In this document: positions 44,623-53,627 of the stretch, piece by piece
Numbering within the stretch: position 1 is the stretch's first letter
Layout: each line of letters opens with the position of its first letter
Assembly (NCBI GenBank): GCA_017468435.1
Contig: JAFUIP010000014.1
Span: forward strand, 248,001-312,000
Source: Bacteroidales bacterium
GTDB taxonomy: Bacteria; Bacteroidota; Bacteroidia; Bacteroidales; UBA1402
DNA: 64,000 bases
Reading direction: 5' to 3'
Translations under genes and position numbers: made by a program
Notes under the pieces: generated by a model
What the model saw: the letters and a program-made list of their open reading frames with translations, nothing else
What the model was told of the DNA's origin: nothing
Databases searched by the model: none

Positions 44623-45966
44623 ATGAAAACGAAAGGGAAAATATTAGTTGTGGACGATAACAAAGGTATTCGTGCGGCGCTACAATTGCTGCTGCCGATG
44701 CACTTTGCTCAAGTGGAATTGCTTTCTACGCCTAACGATCTGCCCAGCAAATTGCCGGAATTTCGTCCGGATGTCGTGCTGCTGGATATGAATTTTCATA
44801 CAGATATCAACACTGGTAACGAAGGTTTGTATTGGTTGGGCGAAATTAAAAAACGATGTCCCGAGGTGGAAGTGGTGCTTTTTACCGCGTATGCGGATGT
44901 GCATCTGGCGGTAGAAGGTATGAAACGCGGCGCCTTCGATTTTATCGTAAAACCTTGGGAAAACGACAAGTTGGTGGAAATTCTTGCTTCGGCTTGTTTG
45001 AAGGGTCGCAAGGAAAAGAAAGTTCAAGAAGAGTCTGATGCGGTATCGATGCTCTGGGGCAAAAGTCGAGCCATGAGCGCCATACATAAAACGGTGGAGA
45101 AGATTGCGTCTACCGATGCCAGTGTGTTGATTACCGGCGAAAACGGTACAGGTAAAGATGTTTTGGCAGCCGAGATTCATCGCTGTTCGCATCGATCTAT
45201 GAGACCGATGATTTGTGTGGATGCAGGTGCGATTCCCGAAAGCTTGTTCGAAAGTGAATTGTTCGGCCATGTGAAAGGTGCTTTTACCGATGCGCATAGC
45301 GATCATGCAGGAAAGTTTGAACAAGCCAACGGCGGTACACTTTTCCTCGATGAAATCGGGAATATTCCATTGCATTTGCAGGCAAAATTGTTGCGTGCTT
45401 TGCAAAATCGCAGCATCACTCGTTTGGGCGATACCAAAGCCATAGAGGTTGATATCCGCTTGATTTGCGCCACCAACAAGAATCTGGAAAAGATGGTGCG
45501 CGACGGATTGTTCCGAGAAGATTTATATTATCGTATCAATACGATTACATTGGCTTTGCCTCCTTTGCGCGACAGAAACGACGAGATTGTTCCTTTGGCA
45601 GAGCTTTTCTTGAAAAAGTATGCGGCACGTTACCATCGTTCTGTGAAGTCGCTTTCGTCCGAAGCCGTAAGTCTGTTGTGTTCTCATCGTTGGAGTGGTA
45701 ATATCCGTGAATTGCAGAATTGTATTGAAAAGGCAGTGATTCTTTCCGAAGGAGAACAACTTCAATCTGCCGATATCCAGTTGGTGCCCAGTCGTTTGTA
45801 CGAAGATGTTTCCAAAATGAGCGGCGAGGAGAGTTTGGATGATGCCGAGGAACAAGCCATCCGTGCGGCCATGTTGCGTTTTGGCGGCAATTTGTCGATG
45901 GTGGCGAAATCGTTGGGCATCAGTCGTCCGACGCTTTATGCGAAGTTGAAAAAGTATCATATTTGA
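44623..45966 (+). CDS. NtrC-family sigma-54-dependent response regulator
   Basis: The 447-residue protein has a receiver domain (acidic pocket DD at 11-12, phosphoacceptor D55, K110), an AAA+ ATPase with Walker A GENGTGKD (172-179) and Walker B (237-244), and a Fis-type HTH tail (GGNLSMVAKSLGISRPTLYA). The loop that touches sigma-54 reads GAFTDA (219-224) instead of GAFTGA. It is probably phosphorylated by the kinase encoded next and activates the sigma-54 promoter before tolC. Confidence 0.94.
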   Translation: MKTKGKILVVDDNKGIRAALQLLLPMHFAQVELLSTPNDLPSKLPEFRPDVVLLDMNFHTDINTGNEGLYWLGEIKKRCPEVEVVLFTAYADVHLAVEGMKRGAFDFIVKPWENDKLVEILASACLKGRKEKKVQEESDAVSMLWGKSRAMSAIHKTVEKIASTDASVLITGENGTGKDVLAAEIHRCSHRSMRPMICVDAGAIPESLFESELFGHVKGAFTDAHSDHAGKFEQANGGTLFLDEIGNIPLHLQAKLLRALQNRSITRLGDTKAIEVDIRLICATNKNLEKMVRDGLFREDLYYRINTITLALPPLRDRNDEIVPLAELFLKKYAARYHRSVKSLSSEAVSLLCSHRWSGNIRELQNCIEKAVILSEGEQLQSADIQLVPSRLYEDVSKMSGEESLDDAEEQAIRAAMLRFGGNLSMVAKSLGISRPTLYAKLKKYHI

Positions 45967-45976
45967 GTTTGCCTTT

Positions 45977-47185
45977 ATGTCTGTTGTGTACATCATACTT
46001 GCTTCGATTGCCGTCTTGTTGCTGATATGGTTGCTGGCCGATTGGCTTGCTTCGCGTCGTATGCGCAAGAAGTTGAATTATATGCTTGATGCCTTGGAAG
46101 ACAAGGAGTTGAATTTCCGTTTTGACGAACAACGTCTCTCCGGCCGCAAGTTCAATCGTAGCCTGAATCGTCTGCGCAATATTTTCGACCAGGAACGTCA
46201 CGAAATCATGGAGCAAGAGCAATATTATGCCATGATGCTCGATCGTGTCAATACCGGTATAGCTGTCATTGATGAAAGTGGTCGTGTAAGTTATTGTAAC
46301 AAAACGGCTTTGGCTTTGTTGGGTATGGCTACGTTCGGACATCTTCGTCAGTTGCGCAATATGGGCGAGCCGCTCTACGAGGCTTTTTGTCAACTTTCTG
46401 AACAAAACGAAGTAAGGGTGAGCTATTATAATGAGAGTGAGAAAATTACGCTTTCACTGAAGGCTTCTAAGACAACTATTGGCGGAAAAGAAATTCGTAT
46501 CATCGCTTTTAACAATATCAGTAGCGAAATTGCCGAGAACGAACAACAATCTTGGACAAAACTGATACGTGTGCTTACGCACGAGATTATGAATACGATA
46601 ACTCCCATTGCTTCGCTCAGCGAAACCTTGCTGAAATTTGACGGCATGGCAGATGAGGTGAAAAACGGTTTGGATACCATTTCGCAATCTTCGCGCGGGC
46701 TGATCAAATTTGTCAATTCTTATCGCGACCTGACGCGTGTGGCAGCCCCTGTCAAGAAGGTTTTTGTGTTGAAAGATATGGTGGAGAGGATTATTTCACT
46801 CACCAAAGAAGAGTTTGCCGAGGCTTATTGTCAATGTGATTATGTAGAAAAATCGGAAGAGGTTCTGCTGTATGCCGACGAGGGTCAAATTTCGCAAATA
46901 TTTGTCAATCTGATGAAAAACGCTGTTCAAGCTGGTGCTTCTCTGGTTAAGATTACGGCAGAAATCGATTTGGCAGAAAATGTCGTCATCAATGTGTTCA
47001 ACAACGGAAGGCCTATCAGCAAGGAAAGTCAGGACGAGATATTTGTGCCATTCTACACCACCAAACCCGAAGGCACCGGTATCGGGCTGAGCCTGTCGCG
47101 TCAGATAATGCGCCTGCACGACAGCAATTTGCGCTTGCTTCGTAGCGATGAGAAAGGAACGGTCTTTCAGCTGATTTTCAAGTGA
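45977..47185 (+). CDS. Sensor histidine kinase
   Basis: The 402-residue protein has one N-terminal membrane segment (about residues 4-22) and almost no periplasmic domain, a PAS-like region (about 85-185), HisKA with the phosphorylated histidine in RVLTHEIMN (H202), and an HATPase domain (LMKNAVQAGA; GTGIGLSLS). It starts 10 bp after the response regulator. With no extracellular sensor, it may read an intracellular or membrane signal. Confidence 0.9.
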   Translation: MSVVYIILASIAVLLLIWLLADWLASRRMRKKLNYMLDALEDKELNFRFDEQRLSGRKFNRSLNRLRNIFDQERHEIMEQEQYYAMMLDRVNTGIAVIDESGRVSYCNKTALALLGMATFGHLRQLRNMGEPLYEAFCQLSEQNEVRVSYYNESEKITLSLKASKTTIGGKEIRIIAFNNISSEIAENEQQSWTKLIRVLTHEIMNTITPIASLSETLLKFDGMADEVKNGLDTISQSSRGLIKFVNSYRDLTRVAAPVKKVFVLKDMVERIISLTKEEFAEAYCQCDYVEKSEEVLLYADEGQISQIFVNLMKNAVQAGASLVKITAEIDLAENVVINVFNNGRPISKESQDEIFVPFYTTKPEGTGIGLSLSRQIMRLHDSNLRLLRSDEKGTVFQLIFK

Positions 47186-47215
47186 TGCATAATCGTGTTT
47201 TCTGCGCATAAAAAA

Positions 47216-47249
47216 ATAACTTTGATGAAAATGTTTTCATCAAAGTTAT
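47216..47249. terminator. Bidirectional terminator between the histidine kinase and asd genes
   Basis: Perfect 16-bp arms (47216-47231 with 47234-47249) around a 2-nt loop. A-rich sequence lies on the left and T-rich on the right, so both convergent genes can end here. Confidence 0.85.
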
Positions 47250-47311
47250 CGTATTTATTTGTATTATAATCGCTTACAAAGGTTTTACCAAGCGTATTTG
47301 GCAATTATACC

Positions 47312-48316
47312 TTACTTGCCAACCTTTACCAGATATTCGGCAATCTGTACGGCGTTCAAGGCGGCGCCTTTCTTTATCTGGTCGCCAACGAGCCAGAATG
47401 TTAGGCCTTTAGGATTGCTCAAATCTTGGCGGATACGGCCTACGTACACCGGATCTTTGCCAGAAAGGAAAAGCGGCATAGGATATTCTTTCTTTTCGGG
47501 ATTGTCTTGCAATACAAGGCCTTCTGCTTTTTTGAAAGCTTCACGGGCTTGGGCCACGCTGATGGCTTCTTCGGTTTCTACCCAAATGCTTTCGCTATGG
47601 GCACGCAACACGGGCACGCGCACGCAGGTGGCACTCACTTCGATGTCGGAATGCATGATCTTGCGCGTTTCGTTGTACATCTTCATTTCTTCCTTGGTGT
47701 AGCCGTTTTCGGTGAACACATCTACCTGAGGAATAAGGTTATAAGCCAATTGATAGGCGAATTTTTCCACGGTGGGTTCTTCTCCGCGCAGAATCTGTGC
47801 ATATTGTTCGAGCAGTTCGGCCATGGCCGTAGCACCGGCACCGCTGGCAGCTTGGTAAGTCGATACATGCACTTTCTTGATATGGCTCAGGTTTTCAATG
47901 GCTTTCAGTGCCACAACCATCTGAATGGTGGTACAGTTGGGGTTGGCAATGATGCCGCGTGGACGATTCAAAGCATCTTCGGGATTCACTTCGGGCACCA
48001 CCAAAGGCACATCATTATCCATGCGGAAGGCGCTTGAGTTGTCAATCATGACGGCGCCATATTTGGTGATGGTTTCGGCAAATTCCTTAGAAGTGCCTGC
48101 GCCGGCCGAGGTGAAGGCTATATCGATATCTTTAAAATCGTCGTTGTGTTTCAGTTCTTTAACGGTGATGTCTTTTCCCTTGAAGTTATACACGCGACCT
48201 GCGCTACGGGCAGATCCGAACAACACTAATTCATCCATGGGGAAGTTTCTCTCTTCCAATACTTTCAGGAATTCCTGACCGACGGCACCACTCACGCCGA
48301 CAATAGCAACTTTCAT
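47312..48316 (-). CDS. asd: Aspartate-semialdehyde dehydrogenase
   Basis: The 334-residue NADPH enzyme makes aspartate semialdehyde for lysine, threonine and methionine. N-terminal [11 protein letters not shown] nucleotide motif, the active-site cysteine in NPNCTTIQ and the substrate region IWVETEEA are present. The length is typical. Gene ends near the bidirectional terminator. Confidence 0.95.
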   Translation of the reverse strand: MKVAIVGVSGAVGQEFLKVLEERNFPMDELVLFGSARSAGRVYNFKGKDITVKELKHNDDFKDIDIAFTSAGAGTSKEFAETITKYGAVMIDNSSAFRMDNDVPLVVPEVNPEDALNRPRGIIANPNCTTIQMVVALKAIENLSHIKKVHVSTYQAASGAGATAMAELLEQYAQILRGEEPTVEKFAYQLAYNLIPQVDVFTENGYTKEEMKMYNETRKIMHSDIEVSATCVRVPVLRAHSESIWVETEEAISVAQAREAFKKAEGLVLQDNPEKKEYPMPLFLSGKDPVYVGRIRQDLSNPKGLTFWLVGDQIKKGAALNAVQIAEYLVKVGK

Positions 48317-48520
48317 TTTAAAATAAAGTTAAAAAATTATTTGTAAAAACGTATTTTCAGATTGTATATTTGCTGCAGTCAATTTCAGAGAACCTTCATT
48401 TGTTTTCCGATGAAACGAAGTCTTTGACTTGGAATGTTCTTTGGTTTGTCCCTTTGAGGCTGCAGTGATATGTTTTTCTGAAAATTGGCGGCAAAATTAG
48501 TGTTTTTAAACCAATATACC
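48317..48520. other. Divergent intergenic region asd/lamin-tail lipoprotein
   Basis: A plus-strand TATATTTG (48365-48372) and a minus-strand TAATTTTG (48492-48499) both match the -7 consensus. If both are used, their transcripts would overlap across about 100 bp. No gene is supported here. Confidence 0.4.
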
Positions 48521-49474
48521 ATGAAACAAAAAAGTATTTCTACGGCAATATGCTGTTTTTTAGTCTGTTGCGCTTGTTCGAGGCAGGTTTCAGACGAGGC
48601 TTTCGCGCAAGAATCGATTTCGCAAGATTGTCCTAAAATTTTAAGTATCAACGAATTGCTTTTCGATCCCTTGGGCGATGGCGTGGATTATGTGGAGTTG
48701 GTGAATGTTTCTTCCGATTCTCTCAATCTGCTTCATTATTGTTTGGGCAACCGCAACTCGAAAGCAGAAATTGCCAATGTGAAAAGCCTTCCTTCCGTCT
48801 TTGTGCCTCCCGGTGGCTATGTCTTGATTTGTAGCGATACGGTTTGGGTGTCAGCGAATTATCATCTTCCGGACACGGCACGGGTGGCCATTGTCAAAGC
48901 CTTGCCTTCGTATGCGAATGCCGGCGGATCGGTAGTCTTGCTCAACACGAATGGTGACTTGGTAGATGAATTTGCGTATCATCCTGATTATCATCATCCT
49001 CTGGTGTCTGATGCGGAGTCTTTGTCTTTGGAAAAATTGCATCCTGCACTTTCTTCTTACGATGCCATGTCCTGGACCTCGGCTGCGGTGGACGCTGGCG
49101 GAGGAACGCCCGGTTTCAGGAATTCTCAGTTCCGGCCGAATGCCGTCGCGAGCGGGCCCGACGGAAAGGAGGGCTTTTCACTTTTGCAAGAGCAGTGCCG
49201 GCCGGCTGCCTTGTCGGCCGATGCTCAGGTGCTGATGCGTTATCGTTTTGCTGAGCCGCGCGTGGCTGACATTCGGGTGTACGATTTGGATGGTGTACTT
49301 TGTAAAAGCTTGGCAAATAATATTTTGCTGGGTTCGGAAGGCCTTTTTGCCTGGCATGGAACGGATGATGCAGGAGAAGTTGTCTTTCCTGGAATGTATA
49401 TCGTTAGTATTCAGGCATTTTCTCTGCATGGGGATGTTTATTCCAAGTCTTTTGCTGTAGGTGTCTTGCCATAA
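48521..49474 (+). CDS. Lamin-tail-domain lipoprotein
   Basis: The 317-residue protein has a Cys-rich lipoprotein signal (MKQKSISTAICCFLVCCACS). A lamin-tail (LTD) domain covers about residues 40-185 (ILSINELLFDPLGDGVDYVE; LSLEKLHPALSSYDAMSWTSA). The C-terminal 80 residues form a FlgD/sorting-type Ig fold (ADIRVYDLDGVLCKSL; GMYIVSIQAFSL). LTD proteins in Bacteroidota are often exported cell-surface proteins. The exact role is unknown. Confidence 0.75.
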   Translation: MKQKSISTAICCFLVCCACSRQVSDEAFAQESISQDCPKILSINELLFDPLGDGVDYVELVNVSSDSLNLLHYCLGNRNSKAEIANVKSLPSVFVPPGGYVLICSDTVWVSANYHLPDTARVAIVKALPSYANAGGSVVLLNTNGDLVDEFAYHPDYHHPLVSDAESLSLEKLHPALSSYDAMSWTSAAVDAGGGTPGFRNSQFRPNAVASGPDGKEGFSLLQEQCRPAALSADAQVLMRYRFAEPRVADIRVYDLDGVLCKSLANNILLGSEGLFAWHGTDDAGEVVFPGMYIVSIQAFSLHGDVYSKSFAVGVLP

Positions 49475-49497
49475 TGGGAAAAGCCGAAAAAAATAGC

Positions 49498-49505
49498 TAC
49501 CTTTG
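49498..49505 (+). promoter_or_regulatory. -7 box of the CPA2 antiporter gene
   Basis: TACCTTTG matches TAnnTTTG and ends only 15 bp before the ATG at 49521, so the leader is about 10 nt. Confidence 0.6.
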
Positions 49506-49520
49506 CGGTCTATTTATCAA

Positions 49521-51644
49521 ATGATGAGTTCGTTATTCAGTGGCATATTTCCCGTGGAAAATCCCATCGCTGTCTTTCTGATAGTGTTGTTGATTATTTT
49601 GATGGCGCCTATCGTCTTCAAAAGATTGGGCATTCCGCATATCGTGGGAATGATTTTGGCCGGTATGATTGTGGGACCTTATGCGTTGAATATCTTGCCT
49701 TTCGACAGAAGTATCGACGTTTTCGGAAAGGTGGGCTTGTACTACATCATGTTTTTGGCGGGCATGGAAATCGACATCAGTGACCTGAAGAAGAACCTGA
49801 AAAAGAGCATATTGTTCGGATTGGCCACTTTTGCGATTCCATCGGTTTTCGCCTTGCTCGCGGGTAAGTTTTTGCTCGGTTTTTCCCTCATGGCCTGTTT
49901 GCTCCTGGCGGCGATGTTTGCTTCGCACACGCTGGTGTCTTTCCCCATTATCAGCCGATACGGTTTGTCCAATCGTTCGGCGGTGAACATTGCGGTGGGC
50001 GGAACGGTGATTGCCGTGACTTTTTCGATGATCATCCTGGCAGCCGTAGATAGTGCCTTCCACGAAACGGGCGGAAATACATGGTTGCCGATGCTGGTGA
50101 AAATGACTGTGTCTCTGCTTGTTATATTCTTTGCCATTCCGAAATGCAGCCAATGGTTCTTGAACAAATACGAAGATGGCATTTTGCGTTTTGTATATGT
50201 GCTGGCCATGGCCTTCCTCGGTGCGCTGCTTACGGAAATATCAGGTTTTCAGGGAGTTTTGGGTGCATTCTTTGTGGGCCTCGCACTGAATACGCAGGTG
50301 CCGAAGCTTTCGAGTCTGATGAACCGTGTGGAGTTTGTGGGCAACGCCATTTTCTTCCCCTACTTCTTGATTAGCATAGGTATGATGATTAACCTCCGAG
50401 CCTTTACGCAAGGTTGGGAAGGTTGGTATGTGGCCATTGTGATGTCGGGAAGTGTTTTGCTCGGAAAGTGGCTGGCTGCCAAGTGTTTCCAATGGGGCAA
50501 CAAGATGAGTCATGCGCAAGGAAATTTGCTTTTCGGTTTGACCAGCGGTCGTGCGGCCGTTACCCTGGCGGTGGTGATGATCGGTTACAATATCATTGTC
50601 GGCTACAACGAAGACGGCACGCCCATACGTTTGCTGAACGAATTTGTGTTCAACGGCAGCGTGGTGATGATTTTGATTTCTTGTTTGGTAAGTTCTGTGG
50701 TGACGGAAAAATCGGCCAAGCAACTATTGTTGGAACGAAACGAAACGGCTCAACCCGACGAAAAATCGCATGCCATTTTGGTGCCGGTGGCCAATCCGCG
50801 TGTCATCGATCAGTTGTTGCAACTGGCTGTGTCTCTGAAGAATCCGAAAGACAAGCTCTACACCTTGAGCGTGGTGGACGAAAATGCCGGCATGGACCGC
50901 AAACAGTGCAGCAACCTTTTGAACATGGCGGCGCATTATGCGGCATCTATCGATGCAGATTTCCATCAGGTGATGCGTTTCGACTCGGACGTGGCTACCG
51001 GAATTGTGCACGCGGTGAGGGAGTACCAAGTGTCGGATGTCATTGTGGGCATGCAACATCATTCGCATCTGAAAGACAATCCATTTGGTGTGAAACTGAG
51101 CAACTTGCTGAAGCACTCGCATTATAATATCTTCATTACGCGATTTGTCGGTTCCATCGACAGAATGAAACGCTTGGTGGTGATGATGCCGGAGAAGGCG
51201 GAATATGAACACGGCTTTTTCCTTTTTATGCAACGTTGCCACACTTTGTGCCGACAGATGCAGTGCAATGCCGTTATTTATGCGCATCCGGACACTTTGC
51301 AACACGTGCGTCAGCTGATGCATCGCTTCGATATCAAAATCACCATCGAACTGAACGAGTTGCACAATTGGCAGAACGTGCCCATGCTCATTGATTCGCT
51401 TTCGCCACAAGACATGATTACTTTCGTGCTTTCGCGCAAGAACACAGTGTCGTATGCGCCCGTTCTCGACGAGATTCCTTTGATGATAGAAAGTCATTTC
51501 CCCGACAGAATGGTAAGCTTCTTTTATCCGGAACAGACTGTGTTCGTGGAAAATATCACAACATATTCGGGTCCTTTGCAGGTGCAGACTTCTACTTCGC
51601 CTAAGGAGGAGGTTTCTTTGTTAAAACAATTGTCAAATGAGTAA
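49521..51644 (+). CDS. CPA2 cation:proton antiporter with C-terminal USP-like domain
   Basis: The 707-residue protein has about 12 membrane segments in the first 410 residues (e.g. HIVGMILAGMIVGPYALNIL; SHTLVSFPIISRYGL) followed by a cytoplasmic universal-stress-like region. It likely exchanges Na+ or K+ for H+ across the inner membrane. The ATG at 49521 is preferred to an upstream TTG because of the promoter. It overlaps tcdA by 8 bp. Confidence 0.88.
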   Translation: MMSSLFSGIFPVENPIAVFLIVLLIILMAPIVFKRLGIPHIVGMILAGMIVGPYALNILPFDRSIDVFGKVGLYYIMFLAGMEIDISDLKKNLKKSILFGLATFAIPSVFALLAGKFLLGFSLMACLLLAAMFASHTLVSFPIISRYGLSNRSAVNIAVGGTVIAVTFSMIILAAVDSAFHETGGNTWLPMLVKMTVSLLVIFFAIPKCSQWFLNKYEDGILRFVYVLAMAFLGALLTEISGFQGVLGAFFVGLALNTQVPKLSSLMNRVEFVGNAIFFPYFLISIGMMINLRAFTQGWEGWYVAIVMSGSVLLGKWLAAKCFQWGNKMSHAQGNLLFGLTSGRAAVTLAVVMIGYNIIVGYNEDGTPIRLLNEFVFNGSVVMILISCLVSSVVTEKSAKQLLLERNETAQPDEKSHAILVPVANPRVIDQLLQLAVSLKNPKDKLYTLSVVDENAGMDRKQCSNLLNMAAHYAASIDADFHQVMRFDSDVATGIVHAVREYQVSDVIVGMQHHSHLKDNPFGVKLSNLLKHSHYNIFITRFVGSIDRMKRLVVMMPEKAEYEHGFFLFMQRCHTLCRQMQCNAVIYAHPDTLQHVRQLMHRFDIKITIELNELHNWQNVPMLIDSLSPQDMITFVLSRKNTVSYAPVLDEIPLMIESHFPDRMVSFFYPEQTVFVENITTYSGPLQVQTSTSPKEEVSLLKQLSNE

Positions 51645-52344
51645 GTGGACAGAGAAAACGGAATATTTGGTGGGAAGCCAAGGTCTTGAGGCTTACGCTG
51701 CTGCGCATGTTTTGGTGGTGGGTGTCGGAGGCGTCGGGGCTTTTGCGGCAGAGTTTTTGGCCCGTGCCGGCATTGGCTCGCTCAGTCTGGTGGATGGAGA
51801 TGTGGTGTCGGCGAGCAATCGCAATCGTCAGTTGTTGGCGCTGTGTTCCACCGAGGCGCAGCCGAAGGTGGAAGTTTTGGCCGCCCGTTTGCTCGACATC
51901 AATCCCGACTTGAAGGTGACTGCGCATCAATTGTGGCTCGATACCGAGAACGTTGCTCCCTTGCTGGAGTCGGAAGCCTTTGATTTCGTGGTAGATGCTA
52001 TCGACGATGTGCCGGCTAAGGTGGCTTTGTTGAAAACTTGTTTACAAAAAGGCATAAAGGTGGTTTCGGCCATGGGCGCTGCGGGCAAATACGATCCGCA
52101 GCAAATTCAGCAAGCTGATATTTCGAAGTCATTCCATTGCGGATTGGCTAAGGCTGTGCGAAAGCGTTTGGCGCACGAAGGCATTAAATCAGGCATTCCG
52201 GTGGTATTTTCGCCCGAGCCTACCGATTTGTCACATCATCCGGGCAACAACGGAGAACGTGTTGTTCCGGGCACTATCTCATATATGCCGGCCTCCTTTG
52301 CTTGTCATTTGGCGGCTTATGTTTTGAAAGAATTATCGTTATGA
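51637..52344 (+). CDS. tcdA: tRNA threonylcarbamoyladenosine dehydratase (TcdA)
   Basis: The 235-residue ThiF/E1-like enzyme cyclises the t6A base at position 37 of ANN-decoding tRNAs. Rossmann start [20 protein letters not shown], the ATP arginine region [10 protein letters not shown] and the [17 protein letters not shown] segment fit. The catalytic cysteine of the family is not obvious to me. Its start overlaps the antiporter gene by 8 bp and its stop overlaps the lolD-like ATG. Confidence 0.82.
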   Translation: MSKWTEKTEYLVGSQGLEAYAAAHVLVVGVGGVGAFAAEFLARAGIGSLSLVDGDVVSASNRNRQLLALCSTEAQPKVEVLAARLLDINPDLKVTAHQLWLDTENVAPLLESEAFDFVVDAIDDVPAKVALLKTCLQKGIKVVSAMGAAGKYDPQQIQQADISKSFHCGLAKAVRKRLAHEGIKSGIPVVFSPEPTDLSHHPGNNGERVVPGTISYMPASFACHLAAYVLKELSL

Positions 52345-52991
52345 TACAAGGAATTGGAATTCACAAAAGTTTCGGATCACTTCAGGTGCTCAAAGGCATA
52401 GATGTTCATGTGAACGCAGGCGAAGTGGTATCGGTGGTTGGCCCAAGCGGCGCCGGAAAAACCACCCTCTTGCAAATTCTCGGCACGCTCGATCGTCCCG
52501 ACTCCGGCCGCATTCTTATTGATGGTCAGGATGTTTCTGCCATGAACGACAATGAGCAGGCTGCTTTCCGCAATCGTCATATCGGATTTGTTTTTCAGTT
52601 TCATCAGCTTTTGCCCGAGTTTACGGCTTTGGAAAATGTAAGCATTCCTGCCTTGATTGCCGGAAAGTCTAAGCGACAAGCCGAGAAGGAAGCTGCCGAA
52701 ATTTTGGAAAATCTAGGTTTGGCCCAACGTCAACATCATAAGCCATCCGAAATGTCGGGTGGTGAAAATCAGCGTGTTGCAGTAGCGCGCGCCTTGGTCA
52801 ATCGCCCCAGTGTTATTTTTGCCGACGAACCTTCCGGCAGTCTCGATTCAAAAAACAAGGAAGAATTGCATCAGCTCTTTTTCGATTTGCGTGAGCGTTT
52901 TCAGCAGACCTTCGTCATTGTTACCCACGATAAGGAATTGGCTGCGCTCACCGACCGCGTCATTGAAATGAAAGATGGTCTGATCCTCTGA
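52341..52991 (+). CDS. lolD: LolD-like ABC transporter ATP-binding protein
   Basis: The 216-residue ATPase has Walker [10 protein letters not shown], signature [15 protein letters not shown] and Walker [13 protein letters not shown]. The length and sequence fit LolD, which energises the LolCDE release of lipoproteins to the outer membrane. No permease lies next to it; the LolC/E-like permease is part of the fusion gene 2.5 kb away. The ATG at 52341 overlaps the tcdA stop (ATGA). Confidence 0.8.
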   Translation: MIQGIGIHKSFGSLQVLKGIDVHVNAGEVVSVVGPSGAGKTTLLQILGTLDRPDSGRILIDGQDVSAMNDNEQAAFRNRHIGFVFQFHQLLPEFTALENVSIPALIAGKSKRQAEKEAAEILENLGLAQRQHHKPSEMSGGENQRVAVARALVNRPSVIFADEPSGSLDSKNKEELHQLFFDLRERFQQTFVIVTHDKELAALTDRVIEMKDGLIL

Positions 52992-53544
52992 AACTGAATT
53001 CGCAGCCGCAGTATTGTTGGTTGTAGAATCCGTTGATGGCCAGCAATTGGTTGCGTCTTTCCTGTAAGCCTCCTTTGCGCCAGTTTTTATCCCAATAGCT
53101 TGTGCCTTCGGTTTGATCGGCCGCCCATTTTCCGGCTTCGTCAATTTGTGGTAGCGATTTCCATCGTGAGGAAGCCAAGGTGGTGGTGAAGAGCTCAATA
53201 CCTCTGCTTTGTGCGAATTTGGCCGTGGCTAGCAAGCGCAGCTTGAAGCAAAGCAGACAACGAGAACCTCGCTCAGGTTCGTTTTCCAATCCTTTTACAC
53301 AGCCAAGCCAGTCTTTGTGAGCCTTGAGCCAATCTTCGTGGCAATCGTCAGCTTCAACTATTTCCAAGCCCAATTTTTGCGCGTAGCGCGTGCATTCATC
53401 GCGGCGAATCAGATATTCTTTCTCCGGATAGATATTCGGGTTGCAATAGAAAATAATCGGCTGAAAATCATTCTGAAGCATCCACTCGATGATGGCCGAA
53501 CTGCATGGTGCGCAGCAGCAATGTAAAACAACAGGCGTAGGCAT
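52960..53544 (-). CDS. queH: Epoxyqueuosine reductase QueH
   Basis: The 194-residue protein (DUF208 family) reduces epoxyqueuosine to queuosine in tRNA. It shows the paired cysteine motifs HCCCAPC near residue 10 and CLLCFKLRL near residue 98. The stop overlaps the convergent lolD-like gene by 32 bp, so the two transcripts overlap. A terminator for the next gene upstream lies at 53576-53606. Confidence 0.88.
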   Translation of the reverse strand: MPTPVVLHCCCAPCSSAIIEWMLQNDFQPIIFYCNPNIYPEKEYLIRRDECTRYAQKLGLEIVEADDCHEDWLKAHKDWLGCVKGLENEPERGSRCLLCFKLRLLATAKFAQSRGIELFTTTLASSRWKSLPQIDEAGKWAADQTEGTSYWDKNWRKGGLQERRNQLLAINGFYNQQYCGCEFSFRGSDHLSFQ

Positions 53545-53575
53545 TTATATAAGGTATGTGGATAAGACAAAAAGA

Positions 53576-53606
53576 AACCGCCCAGGTCAGACGACAATGG
53601 GCGGTT
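53576..53606 (-). terminator. Rho-independent terminator of the TPR/OmpA-like lipoprotein gene
   Basis: A 9-bp stem (AACCGCCCA with TGGGCGGTT) and, read on the minus strand, a following T-rich run. It lies 22 bp after the stop codon. Confidence 0.8.
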
Positions 53607-53627
53607 CTTATGTATAGATGTATCAGA

